Shown here in pieces: positions 1-6,298 of a stretch of DNA of 7,807 bases (position 1 is the stretch's first letter; every line of letters begins with the position of its first letter). Below the pieces are notes generated by a model. It worked only from the letters and a program-made list of their open reading frames with translations, was not told the origin of the DNA and did not search any database. This DNA is from CAZNDN01 sp964571815 (GTDB taxonomy: Bacteria > Fibrobacterota > Chitinivibrionia > Chitinivibrionales > WJKA01). The DNA is taken from the NCBI GenBank assembly GCA_964571815.1, contig CAZNDN010000169.1, positions 1 to 7,807 on the forward strand. The letters run 5' to 3'. The translations under genes were made by a program, and so were the position numbers.

Positions 1-11
1 TTCACGGATCA

Positions 12-2066
12 GTGTCGTTCCCCTGTGTACTCCTGTTGTTTATGACTCCCTTGGTGTTTCGGGCAACTGCGTCATCATGGCAATCATCGCATGGACCGGA
101 GGGCGGAGCAATACTGTTCCTCAAGGAATCTCAAGGAAGGTATTTTGCCGGGGCACGCGGAGGAGTATATCTTTCCGATGGGGTCGAAAGCGGATGGACT
201 CCTCTCCATCCTTTGCCGGACAATGCGACACTCTCGGCCCTGGATGTATCCGGTGACACGATAGTTGCCGGATCATTCTCCTCCGGCGTTTTCGTATCGA
301 CAGACGTCGGTGATTCGTGGCGTCACGTCTTCCCTTCAGGCGTGTCTCAGGATCCTCCACCTACGAATGTTACTCCCGTAACCGGCATTTTCTGCCGCGA
401 CCGTACGATACTATTCACCAGTGAATTCAACGCGCTCTACCACTCGGAGGACTTCGGCGCAACATGGGATATGAACAGATTTCAATTTCAGGCTGACGAT
501 TTTCTGGTGCATGACGGCCTTCTGTATGCATTTTCGCCAGGCAGCGGGTTGGCTCGTTCCCGTGACGGCGGCAGATCGTGGGAATACCTTTCTCCGAAGC
601 TGGGTGCCAATTTCATACACGATCTATGCTCGATCGGAGATGCTCTTGTTGCCGTAACGAATCCCATGGGAATTCAGCTATCCCGTGACTCGGGATCTAC
701 CTGGGTTACGTGTAACGAGGGTATAGAGCCGCGGGGAGATGAAAAAAGAATATCATCGGTCGTCAGCGACAATACTATCGTGTACTCGGTGGTGGAAACC
801 TACGATGCCGGCGGAGCGCATGATCTCTACCTCTCCGAGGACTCCTGCCGTTCATGGAACAGGGTCGGCAGTCTACCGGTTGTGATGCGCCCCGAGGCCG
901 TTTTTCTAAAGGATCATACCGTGTGGGTCAAGTCTTTCGACGGCGTACTTCGGTACGAAATCAACCGGGGAAACTGGAATCCCCACTCCTCGGGACTGTA
1001 TTGCCGTTATATCTCGGGTCTGCATGTCCGCGATCACGTCCTGCGGTGCTCATCTTATCACGGCCTGCTATCGCAGTTTGACACACGAACAGGGACGTGG
1101 ACAGACGTTTTGAAGTTGAATACGCCATTCTACAACATGACTTCCCACCGGGACAGTGTTGTGGTGTCGGCTTTTGGCGCGATATACTGCTCACCCGACG
1201 GACAATCTTTTGATACGATCGCTGTGCCGGTCGCGGTGGAAGATTCCCCCGTGCTCTGCTCCATGTTTCACGGCACTTACCTCTTCGCTCTTGCGGGGGG
1301 CAGCCTGTTTCGCAAGCCGAAACGGAATGATGCATGGGAGGATGTTGGTTGGGGTGCTGTCGACAGATACGGTTCTTTCAGCATGATATCCCACCATAAC
1401 AGGCTCTATACCCTTTTTGCGGGTCGCCTGAAATACTCCGATACCATGGGCGAAACCTGGGACAGTCTCCTCACAGGGCACGACCTCCGGTCCATGTGTG
1501 TTCATGATTCTCTTGTCTTCGTGTCAAGCTTCGACGACGGCATATACGTCTCCGAAGACGCAGGGGTATCATGGTTGGCTCCGCGCGATACTCTCTCGGC
1601 CATACACACCATTGAGACGGACGGTGTTCGAACTGCCGCAGCCGGCCCGCGGGGAGACGTTTTCATCTCGTTTGATTCAACCAGGACATGGGAGAAGGTC
1701 ACCGGTAGAATCATTGCGCCGACGACCTCTCCGGTTCAGAGTTTCGCCTTCGATGGGTCGCTGCTGTATGCGGGGACCCGGGGCTCAAGCGTGTGGGTCC
1801 TGGACCTGGCCGACCTCCAATCGCACAGATCGGCTCCATCGTTGAAGAAACTCCCTCTCAATCCCCTGGCCGCTTCAGGAGTGTCCCGGGCACGGTTCGA
1901 CATCGCGGGCCGTAGAATCACCGCTGACGGGCAACCGCTCAAGCACGGTGGCGCGATACCACAAGGTGTGTATGTAGCCGGCAGCGGCCGGGGAAAAGGC
2001 CCCGGGAAGTCAGCGCGGCTTATTCACGTACTGGAAGTGAACAAAATGCCGCGTCCGCACTGGTAG
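12..2066 (+). CDS. Secreted Asp-box (BNR) beta-propeller protein with C-terminal sorting-like domain; 5' end may be outside window
   Basis: A 684-residue reading frame from a GTG. The frame stays open to the left edge, and residues 4-20 form a hydrophobic signal-peptide core without the usual positive N-terminus, so the true start may lie upstream of the window. The body carries many Asp-box motifs (S-x-D-x-G-x-[ST]-W): STDVGDSW at 96-103, SEDFGATW 145-152, SRDGGRSW 183-190, SRDSGSTW 224-231, SEDSCRSW 275-282, SDTMGETW 476-483, SEDAGVSW 514-521 and SFDSTRTW 553-560. Such repeats mark propeller blades of the sialidase/VPS10/Ycf48 type. Residues about 623-672 contain ARFDIAGRRI followed by QGVYVAG, the pattern of T9SS/FlgD-like C-terminal sorting domains. 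No sialidase catalytic arginine framework was recognised, so an enzyme is not claimed. The inferred role is an exported, surface-attached or secreted binding protein. The following gene is a same-strand relative. Confidence 0.85.
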   Translation: MSFPCVLLLFMTPLVFRATASSWQSSHGPEGGAILFLKESQGRYFAGARGGVYLSDGVESGWTPLHPLPDNATLSALDVSGDTIVAGSFSSGVFVSTDVGDSWRHVFPSGVSQDPPPTNVTPVTGIFCRDRTILFTSEFNALYHSEDFGATWDMNRFQFQADDFLVHDGLLYAFSPGSGLARSRDGGRSWEYLSPKLGANFIHDLCSIGDALVAVTNPMGIQLSRDSGSTWVTCNEGIEPRGDEKRISSVVSDNTIVYSVVETYDAGGAHDLYLSEDSCRSWNRVGSLPVVMRPEAVFLKDHTVWVKSFDGVLRYEINRGNWNPHSSGLYCRYISGLHVRDHVLRCSSYHGLLSQFDTRTGTWTDVLKLNTPFYNMTSHRDSVVVSAFGAIYCSPDGQSFDTIAVPVAVEDSPVLCSMFHGTYLFALAGGSLFRKPKRNDAWEDVGWGAVDRYGSFSMISHHNRLYTLFAGRLKYSDTMGETWDSLLTGHDLRSMCVHDSLVFVSSFDDGIYVSEDAGVSWLAPRDTLSAIHTIETDGVRTAAAGPRGDVFISFDSTRTWEKVTGRIIAPTTSPVQSFAFDGSLLYAGTRGSSVWVLDLADLQSHRSAPSLKKLPLNPLAASGVSRARFDIAGRRITADGQPLKHGGAIPQGVYVAGSGRGKGPGKSARLIHVLEVNKMPRPHW

Positions 2067-2080
2067 TTTGCCATATTATT

Positions 2081-2101
2081 CGAGGGGACCAAAGGCCCTC
2101 G
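2081..2101 (+). other. Short hairpin after first propeller gene
   Basis: CGAGGG (2081-2086) can pair with CCCTCG (2096-2101) around a 9-base loop, 14 bases after the stop of the first gene. No T run follows, so this is not a standard intrinsic terminator. It may be a weak 3'-end structure or chance. Confidence 0.25.
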
Positions 2102-2120
2102 CAGTCACCATTTCAACGAA

Positions 2121-2151
2121 AGGAGGAAGAATCATGCCGGACATAACGTAG
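2121..2151 (+). other. Five-codon mini-ORF (MPDIT) behind a strong Shine-Dalgarno
   Basis: AGGAGG at 2121-2126 stands 7 bases before ATG 2134. The frame reads Met-Pro-Asp-Ile-Thr and stops at TAG 2149-2151. This is a better ribosome binding site than the one before the downstream propeller gene. It could be a leader peptide, the start of a gene decayed by a stop codon, or chance. Reading on past the TAG in the same frame gives nothing recognisable. Confidence 0.35.
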
Positions 2152-2243
2152 CACATTTCCAATGGAAATGGTGTCTTTTTGCGTCGGAGTCGTCGTTGGG
2201 AAAGAGATTTATTTTGTTTGCGTTCAAAGGTCTGGAGAATATC

Positions 2244-3587
2244 ATGGGAACACACGCTCGATGTCCGAAGCCATTCCTGGTTGCTCTTATCATTGTTGTC
2301 GCACATGCTCTGTGCCTCGTCCGGGCATCGGAACGCTGGTATCGGCTGATTTCGTCACGCGAACCTGAAACCGATACCGTACTTGCTACCGGTTCGATTC
2401 TTGATATTGAATTCATGGAAGGGAACACCCCCGGGCAAGGCTATGTCTACTGCGCACGGGGTGAACGAGGGGTTGCATCCTTCTTCTACAAGAGCCTTCC
2501 CGATACGGTGATCGGCTACACCCCGTGGACGCCGTATTCATCGGCGGAGATGGGTGATCAGGCCGTCAACTCACTTGCCGCCAAAGACGATACGCTTTTC
2601 ATTGGAACGGGAGGCGAGGGGGTTATCCGAGCCGCGGAGCTTTCCTATCCTGACGGCGAGTTTCGATCTTTCAGTCTCTTTTCGGACGGCCTGGCGCCGG
2701 CAATCAGGCCTGGGAGGTATGAGCCGGTCGGGCTGCTGGTGGTATCCGACTCACGGGTTTTTGCGCACAGTTTCCCGGAACTCTACTCGTCCCAGCGCCC
2801 GCGGCCCGAGTGGAAGAGGGTACCATTTTTCGATGACTCCAAACCTGCTGTGACGGGGTTTGATGCCGAGGGGCAACTCCTGTGTTGCTCCGTATATATG
2901 CATAATCAGGGTAGAACGGTCGTGGGCCTCATGACGTCGTCGGACGGCGGCGATGAATGGAATGTGAGCGTGGGGTGTGATTTGCTGCCCGTAGCCTCTG
3001 AATCGTGTCTGGGAAGAGCGAAGAGCATTTTGTGCACCCGGGACGGCAGCGTATTTGTGGCATTCCTTACCGGATGCGAACACTGCCCCTCACCCTCGGA
3101 GTATGTCGTTCACTTTCTTCGGTCAAGCGATGCCGGTGAGACATGGGACGTTCTCGACACCGTTATCCACGGCAATCCCGGCGTTTCACTTGCCGAATTC
3201 AACGGGGATGTCTATCTCTCTGTCCATAACGACTCCGTCAATGGTCTTTCGAAGGCTTCCGATTGGAAGGCAGGTGTCTACGTAACGGAGAATTCCGGCG
3301 ATTCATGGAGACCATTCACCACGGGCATGACCGACAGTTCGGTACACCTGTTGAAAGCTTCCAACGGCAGACTCCTGGCGGCGACGCTTCACGGCAACGT
3401 ATTCCTCCATGATCCCGCCCTCGATGCTCACTGGGATGAAGACCGGCCCGCACGAGCCGCGGAGCCTTCGACCCTCTCCATCCGTTCGAGAATACAGAGA
3501 CGCCGCATTGTCGAGATCGACGACCGGAGTCGGCGGTCGGGAATTGAATTTCTCCTGATCACCCCCCCTCGACCATATTCGAATTGA
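2244..3587 (+). CDS. Secreted Asp-box (BNR) propeller-like protein, no C-terminal sorting domain
   Basis: A 447-residue protein. ATG 2244 is chosen over a TTG at 2196 because GGAG (2234-2237) sits 6 bases upstream and the resulting N-terminus is a textbook signal peptide: a basic region with Arg6 and Lys9, a hydrophobic core at about 11-26, and a likely cleavage after Ala28. Asp-box-like motifs are SSDGGDEW 232-239, SSDAGETW 294-301 and TENSGDSW 348-355, fewer and later than in the preceding gene. It is probably a beta-propeller related to its neighbour and, like it, exported. The C-terminus from about 400 on is arginine-rich and lacks the GRR...GVY pattern of the first protein. It ends just after a run of seven C (3562-3568), where a one-base change would extend the frame, so the 3' end may be decayed or contain a sequencing error. 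Function unknown. Confidence 0.8.
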   Translation: MGTHARCPKPFLVALIIVVAHALCLVRASERWYRLISSREPETDTVLATGSILDIEFMEGNTPGQGYVYCARGERGVASFFYKSLPDTVIGYTPWTPYSSAEMGDQAVNSLAAKDDTLFIGTGGEGVIRAAELSYPDGEFRSFSLFSDGLAPAIRPGRYEPVGLLVVSDSRVFAHSFPELYSSQRPRPEWKRVPFFDDSKPAVTGFDAEGQLLCCSVYMHNQGRTVVGLMTSSDGGDEWNVSVGCDLLPVASESCLGRAKSILCTRDGSVFVAFLTGCEHCPSPSEYVVHFLRSSDAGETWDVLDTVIHGNPGVSLAEFNGDVYLSVHNDSVNGLSKASDWKAGVYVTENSGDSWRPFTTGMTDSSVHLLKASNGRLLAATLHGNVFLHDPALDAHWDEDRPARAAEPSTLSIRSRIQRRRIVEIDDRSRRSGIEFLLITPPRPYSN

Positions 3588-3710
3588 ATGGAAGAGCGGC
3601 GCCGAGGTTGATGCGGAACGGGTTGGAGAGCAGCTTTCAGGCGCACGGCGGCCGGGGAGGGAGGCAGGTTGTAGAGTTTTGAGGAGAGGAATCGAAATTC
3701 CGGATGGAAA

Positions 3711-3753
3711 GATTCCCATCCACAGATTACGCAGATTTTCGCAGATTCAAGAC
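3711..3753. repeat. Dispersed 36-base repeat, copy 1 (internally 10-base periodic)
   Basis: Positions 3718-3753 match 5837-5872 at 35 of 36 bases, and similarity continues a few bases upstream (GATT). Inside the unit the motif CAGATT recurs at 10-base spacing (CACAGATTAC, GCAGATTTTC, GCAGATTCAA), about one helical turn. Both copies lie in gene-free spacers, and nothing suggests translation. I recall similar sequences in spacers of many environmental bacterial genomes, but this was not searched. Confidence 0.85.
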
Positions 3754-3815
3754 AGAGAGAAAGGCGGTAACGGGGTCGGGATGCTGGAGACGAGACCCGG
3801 TCTTGATTCCCCCCC

Positions 3816-3831
3816 GGAAACTGCGGTTTCC
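3816..3831. other. Hairpin downstream of CopG-like antitoxin gene
   Basis: GGAAAC (3816-3821), loop TGCG and GTTTCC (3826-3831) form a 6-base stem 16 bases past the stop of the minus-strand toxin-antitoxin operon. On the minus strand it is followed by a G run rather than T, so it is a poor intrinsic terminator. It may stabilise the 3' end. Confidence 0.3.
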
Positions 3832-3847
3832 AGGCCGACAAAGCCGT

Positions 3848-4129
3848 CTATACAACTTCCTTCTTCAGTCTCCTGTACAACTCGTATTCAGTGGCAACAC
3901 GTTCTTCGACAATCTTCTTGATCCAACTCTGATAACCACGTTCCCCGTGGATTTTTGCGAAGAACTTGGCTCGTTCTATTGTTCGTGTACTGAAGCGAAT
4001 GGAGGTAGGCTTGGATTTCGGTTTTGCGTGAGCCTCCTTGTCCCAGAAGGTTTGATCATGGGCCACACCAACTACTTCATCGTCTATTTCCCGGTCCTTC
4101 TTACTTGTCTTGATATTCTTGACAATCAT
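3848..4129 (-). CDS. CopG/BrnA-like ribbon-helix-helix antitoxin
   Basis: A 93-residue protein. The start is fixed by GGAGG (4136-4140 on the complement), 6 bases before the ATG at 4129, inside the 3' end of the toxin gene. The upstream stop and this start are one base apart, which implies translational coupling. The C-terminal half (about 41-80) begins KPTSIRFSTRTIERAKFFAK and continues with GYQSWIKKIVEERV, a short strand plus two helices as in CopG/RHH antitoxins. The N-terminal half (DREIDDEVVGVAHDQTFWD) is the variable segment that, in this family, can wrap the toxin. With BrnT-BrnA-type modules the toxin is encoded first and the antitoxin second, as here. Inferred role: neutralises the BrnT-like protein and represses the shared promoter by binding the palindrome at 4399-4410. 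Confidence 0.85.
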   Translation of the reverse strand: MIVKNIKTSKKDREIDDEVVGVAHDQTFWDKEAHAKPKSKPTSIRFSTRTIERAKFFAKIHGERGYQSWIKKIVEERVATEYELYRRLKKEVV

Positions 4130-4130
4130 C

Positions 4131-4382
4131 TTATACCTCCCAGCCGGTAATGATCCGAATGCTACGCTTTTTTTTGAGCTGAAATATGATGCATGGATAA
4201 CGCCCACCGTCGGAATACCCCAACAGCTTGAATCGGTCCTTGTACTTCTTGTTGCTTCTCACCTGAAAGTTATTGTAGAAACACTGAACAGCCTCTTCAA
4301 GGGTGATTCGGTGGTTCCATAATTTGTCATTCTCAAAATCATACTCTATCTCTTCCGGAACAAATTCATTCCATTTTGTCAT
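4131..4382 (-). CDS. BrnT-like toxin (RelE-fold ribonuclease family)
   Basis: An 83-residue protein. ATG 4382 is preferred over an in-frame start at 4466 because the promoter (-35 4417-4412, -10 4394-4389) lies between the two, and because the resulting N-terminus fits BrnT. The pattern is BrnT-like: IEYDFENDKLWNHRITLEEA (12-31) matches the 'F-x-x-x-K-x-x-x-H-x-[IV]-x-x-x-[ED]-[AV]' opening, then DRFKLLGYSDGGRY (49-62) and RSIRIITGWE (73-82) match the 'R-x-x-x-[IL]-G-x-[ST]-x-x-[GR]-R' and 'R-[IV]-I-[ST]-A' strands. Known BrnT proteins cleave RNA with a RelE-like fold; the active residues were not mapped here. The gene is visibly richer in A+T than its surroundings, suggesting transfer. A run of eight A occurs at codons about 69-72. 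Confidence 0.8.
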   Translation of the reverse strand: MTKWNEFVPEEIEYDFENDKLWNHRITLEEAVQCFYNNFQVRSNKKYKDRFKLLGYSDGGRYPCIIFQLKKKRSIRIITGWEV

Positions 4383-4388
4383 ACCAGA

Positions 4389-4417
4389 ATTATAATTTAT
4401 GTAGCTACATGAGTCAA
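4389..4417 (-). promoter_or_regulatory. Sigma-70-type promoter of brnT-like operon, leaderless
   Basis: On the minus strand TTGACT (4417-4412), a 17-base spacer and TATAAT (4394-4389) make a near-consensus promoter. Only six bases (TCTGGT) separate the -10 from ATG 4382, so transcription is predicted to begin at or next to the start codon, giving a leaderless toxin message. No SD precedes that ATG, whereas the downstream antitoxin has a strong one. This would favour antitoxin over toxin synthesis. Confidence 0.75.
4399..4410. promoter_or_regulatory. 12-base perfect palindrome, probable antitoxin operator
   Basis: ATGTAGCTACAT is a perfect palindrome inside the 17-base spacer between -35 and -10 of the toxin-antitoxin promoter. 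RHH (CopG-type) antitoxins bind as dimers to short palindromic or inverted operators overlapping their own promoter, so this is the natural candidate for autoregulation. Binding is inferred from position and symmetry. Confidence 0.65.
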
Positions 4418-4471
4418 ATTCACAATATCCAGAAGGTGTAAATGTGCATACATCTGTTTTCCTCACCCGTA

Positions 4472-4537
4472 GTTCACCCCGGAGTTAACACAGTAACCTG
4501 TCTTCCCGACGGGCCGATTTTCCGCCGTTCTTTCCCC
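4472..4537 (-). repeat. CTCCGGGG-type boundary repeat, minus orientation, 5' of brnT module
   Basis: Read on the minus strand this gives GGGGAAA (4537-4531), CCCGTCGGGAAGACAGG, then GTTACTGTGTTAACTCCGGG and GTGAAC ending at 4472. It shares TCGGG-GAAGA and CTCCGGGG(TGAAC) with the plus-strand copy at 7454-7510 and, in its first half, GGGGAAA-TCGGG with 6041-6093. It faces the minus-strand toxin gene, the same relative orientation as the other copies to their genes. Confidence 0.6.
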
Positions 4538-4764
4538 TCCCACCATGCCGCAGTATACCCGCCGGCAACGTGTAGTTGTTGGAGGTGCCCCGGCCGGATA
4601 TGCCCCTTGGAGGACGTATGGCAGGATTGTCTGAGCCGCGCGCAGGAGTGCCGGCAGGAGTGGGTACACCCGGGCACATTTGGTGATTTTCCTCGGTCGT
4701 CGCAGCGGAATCTATGAATTCCGAGGCATGAAGCCGGAGTAAAGTTAATTTGTTAACTCCGGGG
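4477..4764. other. 288-base gene-free segment bounded by 13-base perfect inverted repeats
   Basis: CCCCGGAGTTAAC (4477-4489) and GTTAACTCCGGGG (4752-4764) are exact reverse complements. Weaker symmetry continues inward for about 11 bases (7 of 11). The interior has no SD-preceded gene on either strand. Two readings fit: a small non-autonomous element with terminal inverted repeats, or two copies of the same oriented boundary motif belonging to divergent modules. The second is favoured because the same motif occurs singly elsewhere in the window. Confidence 0.6.
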
Positions 4765-4766
4765 GT
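4741..4766 (+). repeat. CTCCGGGG-type boundary repeat, 5' of UPF0175/DUF3368 module
   Basis: AAAGTTAATTTGTTAACTCC followed by GGGGGT. The right part is the mirror of 4477-4489, and CTCCGGGG is shared with copies at 5774-5781, 6503-6510 and 7498-7505. It lies 13 bases before the -35 of the following operon and points towards it. The TCGGG-GAAGA upstream half is poorly preserved here. Confidence 0.6.
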
Positions 4767-4778
4767 GTATTCGTGAGC

Positions 4779-4807
4779 TTGCACAGAGTGGTACCTGATT
4801 GTATATT
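4779..4807 (+). promoter_or_regulatory. Putative sigma-70 promoter of UPF0175/DUF3368 operon
   Basis: TTGCAC (4779-4784), a spacer of exactly 17 bases and TATATT (4802-4807) lie 62 bases before the chosen ATG at 4870. The predicted 5' leader would be about 55 bases. Both hexamers deviate modestly from consensus. Confidence 0.55.
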
Positions 4808-4869
4808 CATGATATGATAACGGCCATAAGTACCGAATGAGCATTCACGTACCGCATGAGGTTATCCTT

Positions 4870-5181
4870 ATGGACTCGGCAACCCTGCATATCAAGGTCA
4901 GCCCGGAAATCGCCCGGGGGTTGAAGAACCTTGCGAAGAAGCGCAACGTTCCGGTGGGAGAACTGGTGCGCAGGGCAGTGGCAAGTTCGTATCAACTGGA
5001 CTGGTCCAATCTGCCCGATCACCAGCGGAGGGCTGTCGCGGCCTATCAGGGGGGCTATATCAGTCTGGGAAAACTCGCCGAGGAAATGGGCTTGACCGTA
5101 GTCGATGTACGGCGGTGGCTGTCGGAGCATGACATAGTGCGGCACAGTGTGTATTGCGATGATGATGCCGGCAATGCCTGA
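4870..5181 (+). CDS. Antitoxin: RHH-like N-terminus plus UPF0175-like helix-turn-helix
   Basis: A 103-residue protein. ATG 4870 is chosen because GAGG (4858-4861) lies 8 bases upstream; an in-frame ATG at 4837 has no such site. Residues 5-40 (TLHIKVSPEIARGLKNLAKK, then NVPVGELVRRAV) fit a short strand and two helices of the RHH/CopG class. Residues about 52-90 (AVAAYQGGYISLGKLAEEMG, then LTVVDVRRWLSEHDI) match the UPF0175 pattern 'Y-x-x-G-x-[IV]-S-[LI]-G-x-x-A-x-x-x-G-[LI]', a small helix-turn-helix. UPF0175 proteins are regularly encoded just before DUF3368 PIN-like toxins, as here. The two putative DNA-binding parts in one chain are notable. Likely function: binds and inhibits the following toxin and represses the promoter at 4779-4807. 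Confidence 0.8.
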   Translation: MDSATLHIKVSPEIARGLKNLAKKRNVPVGELVRRAVASSYQLDWSNLPDHQRRAVAAYQGGYISLGKLAEEMGLTVVDVRRWLSEHDIVRHSVYCDDDAGNA

Positions 5182-5671
5182 GAAGAAATGGATTTTCGAC
5201 AGTGTCGTGCTGAGCAATTTCCTGCTTTCCAATTCCGAACACATAGTGATGAAACGATACGGCAGCAAGGGGGTGATTGCCGTAGAAGTCTATGATGAGA
5301 TCGCGGCAGCGGTGCCCGCCTACCCCGGGCTTGGCCGGATACGAACATTGCTTGACAAGGGCCGTTTCAAACTGACCGCGATGTCGCCGAAGGAACGGAA
5401 GGTGTTCACGGGTTTGACCACACAACTGGGCAAGGGCGAAGCGGCAAGCATTGCACTTGCCCGGAATCGGAACGCCACCGTGTGCACCGACGACAGAGCC
5501 GCACGCAACGAATGCGCCCGCTCCGGTGTTGCGTGCACCGGCACGATCGGCATCCTCAAAACCGCCTGCACCACCCGCATAATCACCCCCGCACAGGCAG
5601 ACCGCATCCTGGCCGCGATGATCGACAACGGCTTTTTCTCACCCGTAGCCGGCATAAGTGCGCTTCTTTGA
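5174..5671 (+). CDS. DUF3368/PIN-like toxin, probable ribonuclease
   Basis: A 165-residue protein. ATG 5174 is chosen because the protein then begins MPEKKWIFDSVVLSNFL, placing the first PIN acidic residue near the N-terminus as usual; GTG 5147 and ATGs 5159-5165 are in-frame alternatives and none has a clear SD. The gene overlaps the antitoxin by 8 bases, so translational coupling is expected. PIN-type acidic residues visible are Asp9 (IFDS), Glu38 or Glu42 (VEVYDE), Glu89 (GKGEAASIALA) and Asp106/107 (CTDDRAAR). GTIGIL (123-128) is the hallmark strand of DUF3368, and the C-terminal MIDNGFFSP matches the family ending 'L-x-x-x-G-[FY]'. PIN proteins are metal-dependent ribonucleases. The target RNA cannot be inferred. 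Confidence 0.85.
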   Translation: MPEKKWIFDSVVLSNFLLSNSEHIVMKRYGSKGVIAVEVYDEIAAAVPAYPGLGRIRTLLDKGRFKLTAMSPKERKVFTGLTTQLGKGEAASIALARNRNATVCTDDRAARNECARSGVACTGTIGILKTACTTRIITPAQADRILAAMIDNGFFSPVAGISALL

Positions 5672-5730
5672 TCCGGGAAGAATATCGGCCCGACTACGCA
5701 GGCTGTCCAACTGCAGGGGCGAGGCGATGA

Positions 5731-5781
5731 CAGAGGTCGGGAAGAAGCGTGATTCCTTTGCGTACTGTTGTATCTCCGGGG
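5731..5781 (+). repeat. CTCCGGGG-type boundary repeat in spacer
   Basis: TCGGGAAGAAGCG (5737-5749), GATTCC, then TACTGTTGTATCTCCGGGG (5763-5781). It aligns with 6459-6510 and 7454-7510 over about 50 bases. No gene follows in the same unit, so it may mark a lost module. Confidence 0.55.
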
Positions 5782-5828
5782 ATCCTGCAATCACCGGATT
5801 GCACCACCTCGAAAAGGACCGGCAAAAA

Positions 5829-5872
5829 AGATTTCAATCCACAGATTACGCGGATTTTCGCAGATTCAAGAC
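5829..5872. repeat. Dispersed 36-base repeat, copy 2
   Basis: Positions 5837-5872 equal 3718-3753 except for one base (GCGGATT in place of GCAGATT). It has the same orientation as copy 1 and again lies in a gene-free spacer about 2.1 kb away. The 10-base CAGATT periodicity is conserved. Confidence 0.85.
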
Positions 5873-6040
5873 GTGCCGGGGACGGAGTCGCATTTATTAC
5901 AATTACTCGCGGAAGCGCAGGAGGAAAAAGCATTACGTGGAGAGAAGGGGGTGTAGGTGTGGTGTCCCGATGCCGGTTATGGTCCGCAACGGCGGGTTCT
6001 TTTCTCTAAGCGACCCGGCGGTCTTCCCGGTGCGGTTGTC

Positions 6041-6093
6041 GGGGAAAACAGAATAATCCCTCGGGCCGAAGAGCGGGGTTGACTAACTTACTG
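6041..6093 (+). repeat. Decayed boundary repeat lacking the CTCCGGGG end
   Basis: GGGGAAAACAGAATAATCCC, TCGGGCCGAAGAGCGGGG and CTAACTTACTG (6083-6093) align with 7447-7491, which reads TCGGGCGGAAGAACGCGG and CTAACTTGCTG. The similarity stops after CTG, where the other copies continue to CTCCGGGG. Confidence 0.5.
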
Positions 6094-6298
6094 CGGGTCC
6101 TACGCGATTCCGGGTACGTGATTCCGGGTCGGACCACCGAGATTGCCCCATACAGCCTCCATTGCCCAATTTCGACCTTTGTTAAGCGCGTAACTCCTCT
6201 CTTAGAAGCGATTTTGAGCCCCCCAAAACGCCTTCTAAGGACACTTTTCGCGGCCTGAAAACGTATTTCGCGTGTCTTCTGGGGTGTGATGCAACCCA

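Larger units (their letters stand above)
3588..3847. other. Gene-free spacer between propeller genes and toxin-antitoxin island
   Basis: No credible gene on either strand. It contains the first copy of a 36-base dispersed repeat (about 3711-3753) and a small hairpin (3816-3831). Open frames crossing it are products of the repeat or lie antisense to the CopG-like gene. It marks the change from a plus-strand secreted-protein region to accessory DNA. Confidence 0.6.

Noticed and set aside
12..2066. Active sialidase
   Set aside because: Asp boxes alone do not indicate the enzyme; the conserved catalytic arginine triad and FRIP-type motif were not seen.
2081..2101. Intrinsic terminator after the first propeller gene
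   Set aside because: A 6-base stem is present but no T run follows, so it is reported only as a hairpin.
3704..4150. 148-residue plus-strand open frame
   Set aside because: It begins in the 36-base repeat and then runs antisense to the CopG-like antitoxin, which has a proper SD and family match.
4485..4844. 119-residue minus-strand open frame between the two divergent modules
   Set aside because: No SD, no recognisable family, low-complexity content, and it crosses an inverted repeat and the promoter of the plus-strand operon.
3718..5872. CRISPR array
   Set aside because: Only two copies of the 36-base repeat, 2.1 kb apart, without spacers or cas genes, and with internal 10-base periodicity unlike CRISPR repeats.
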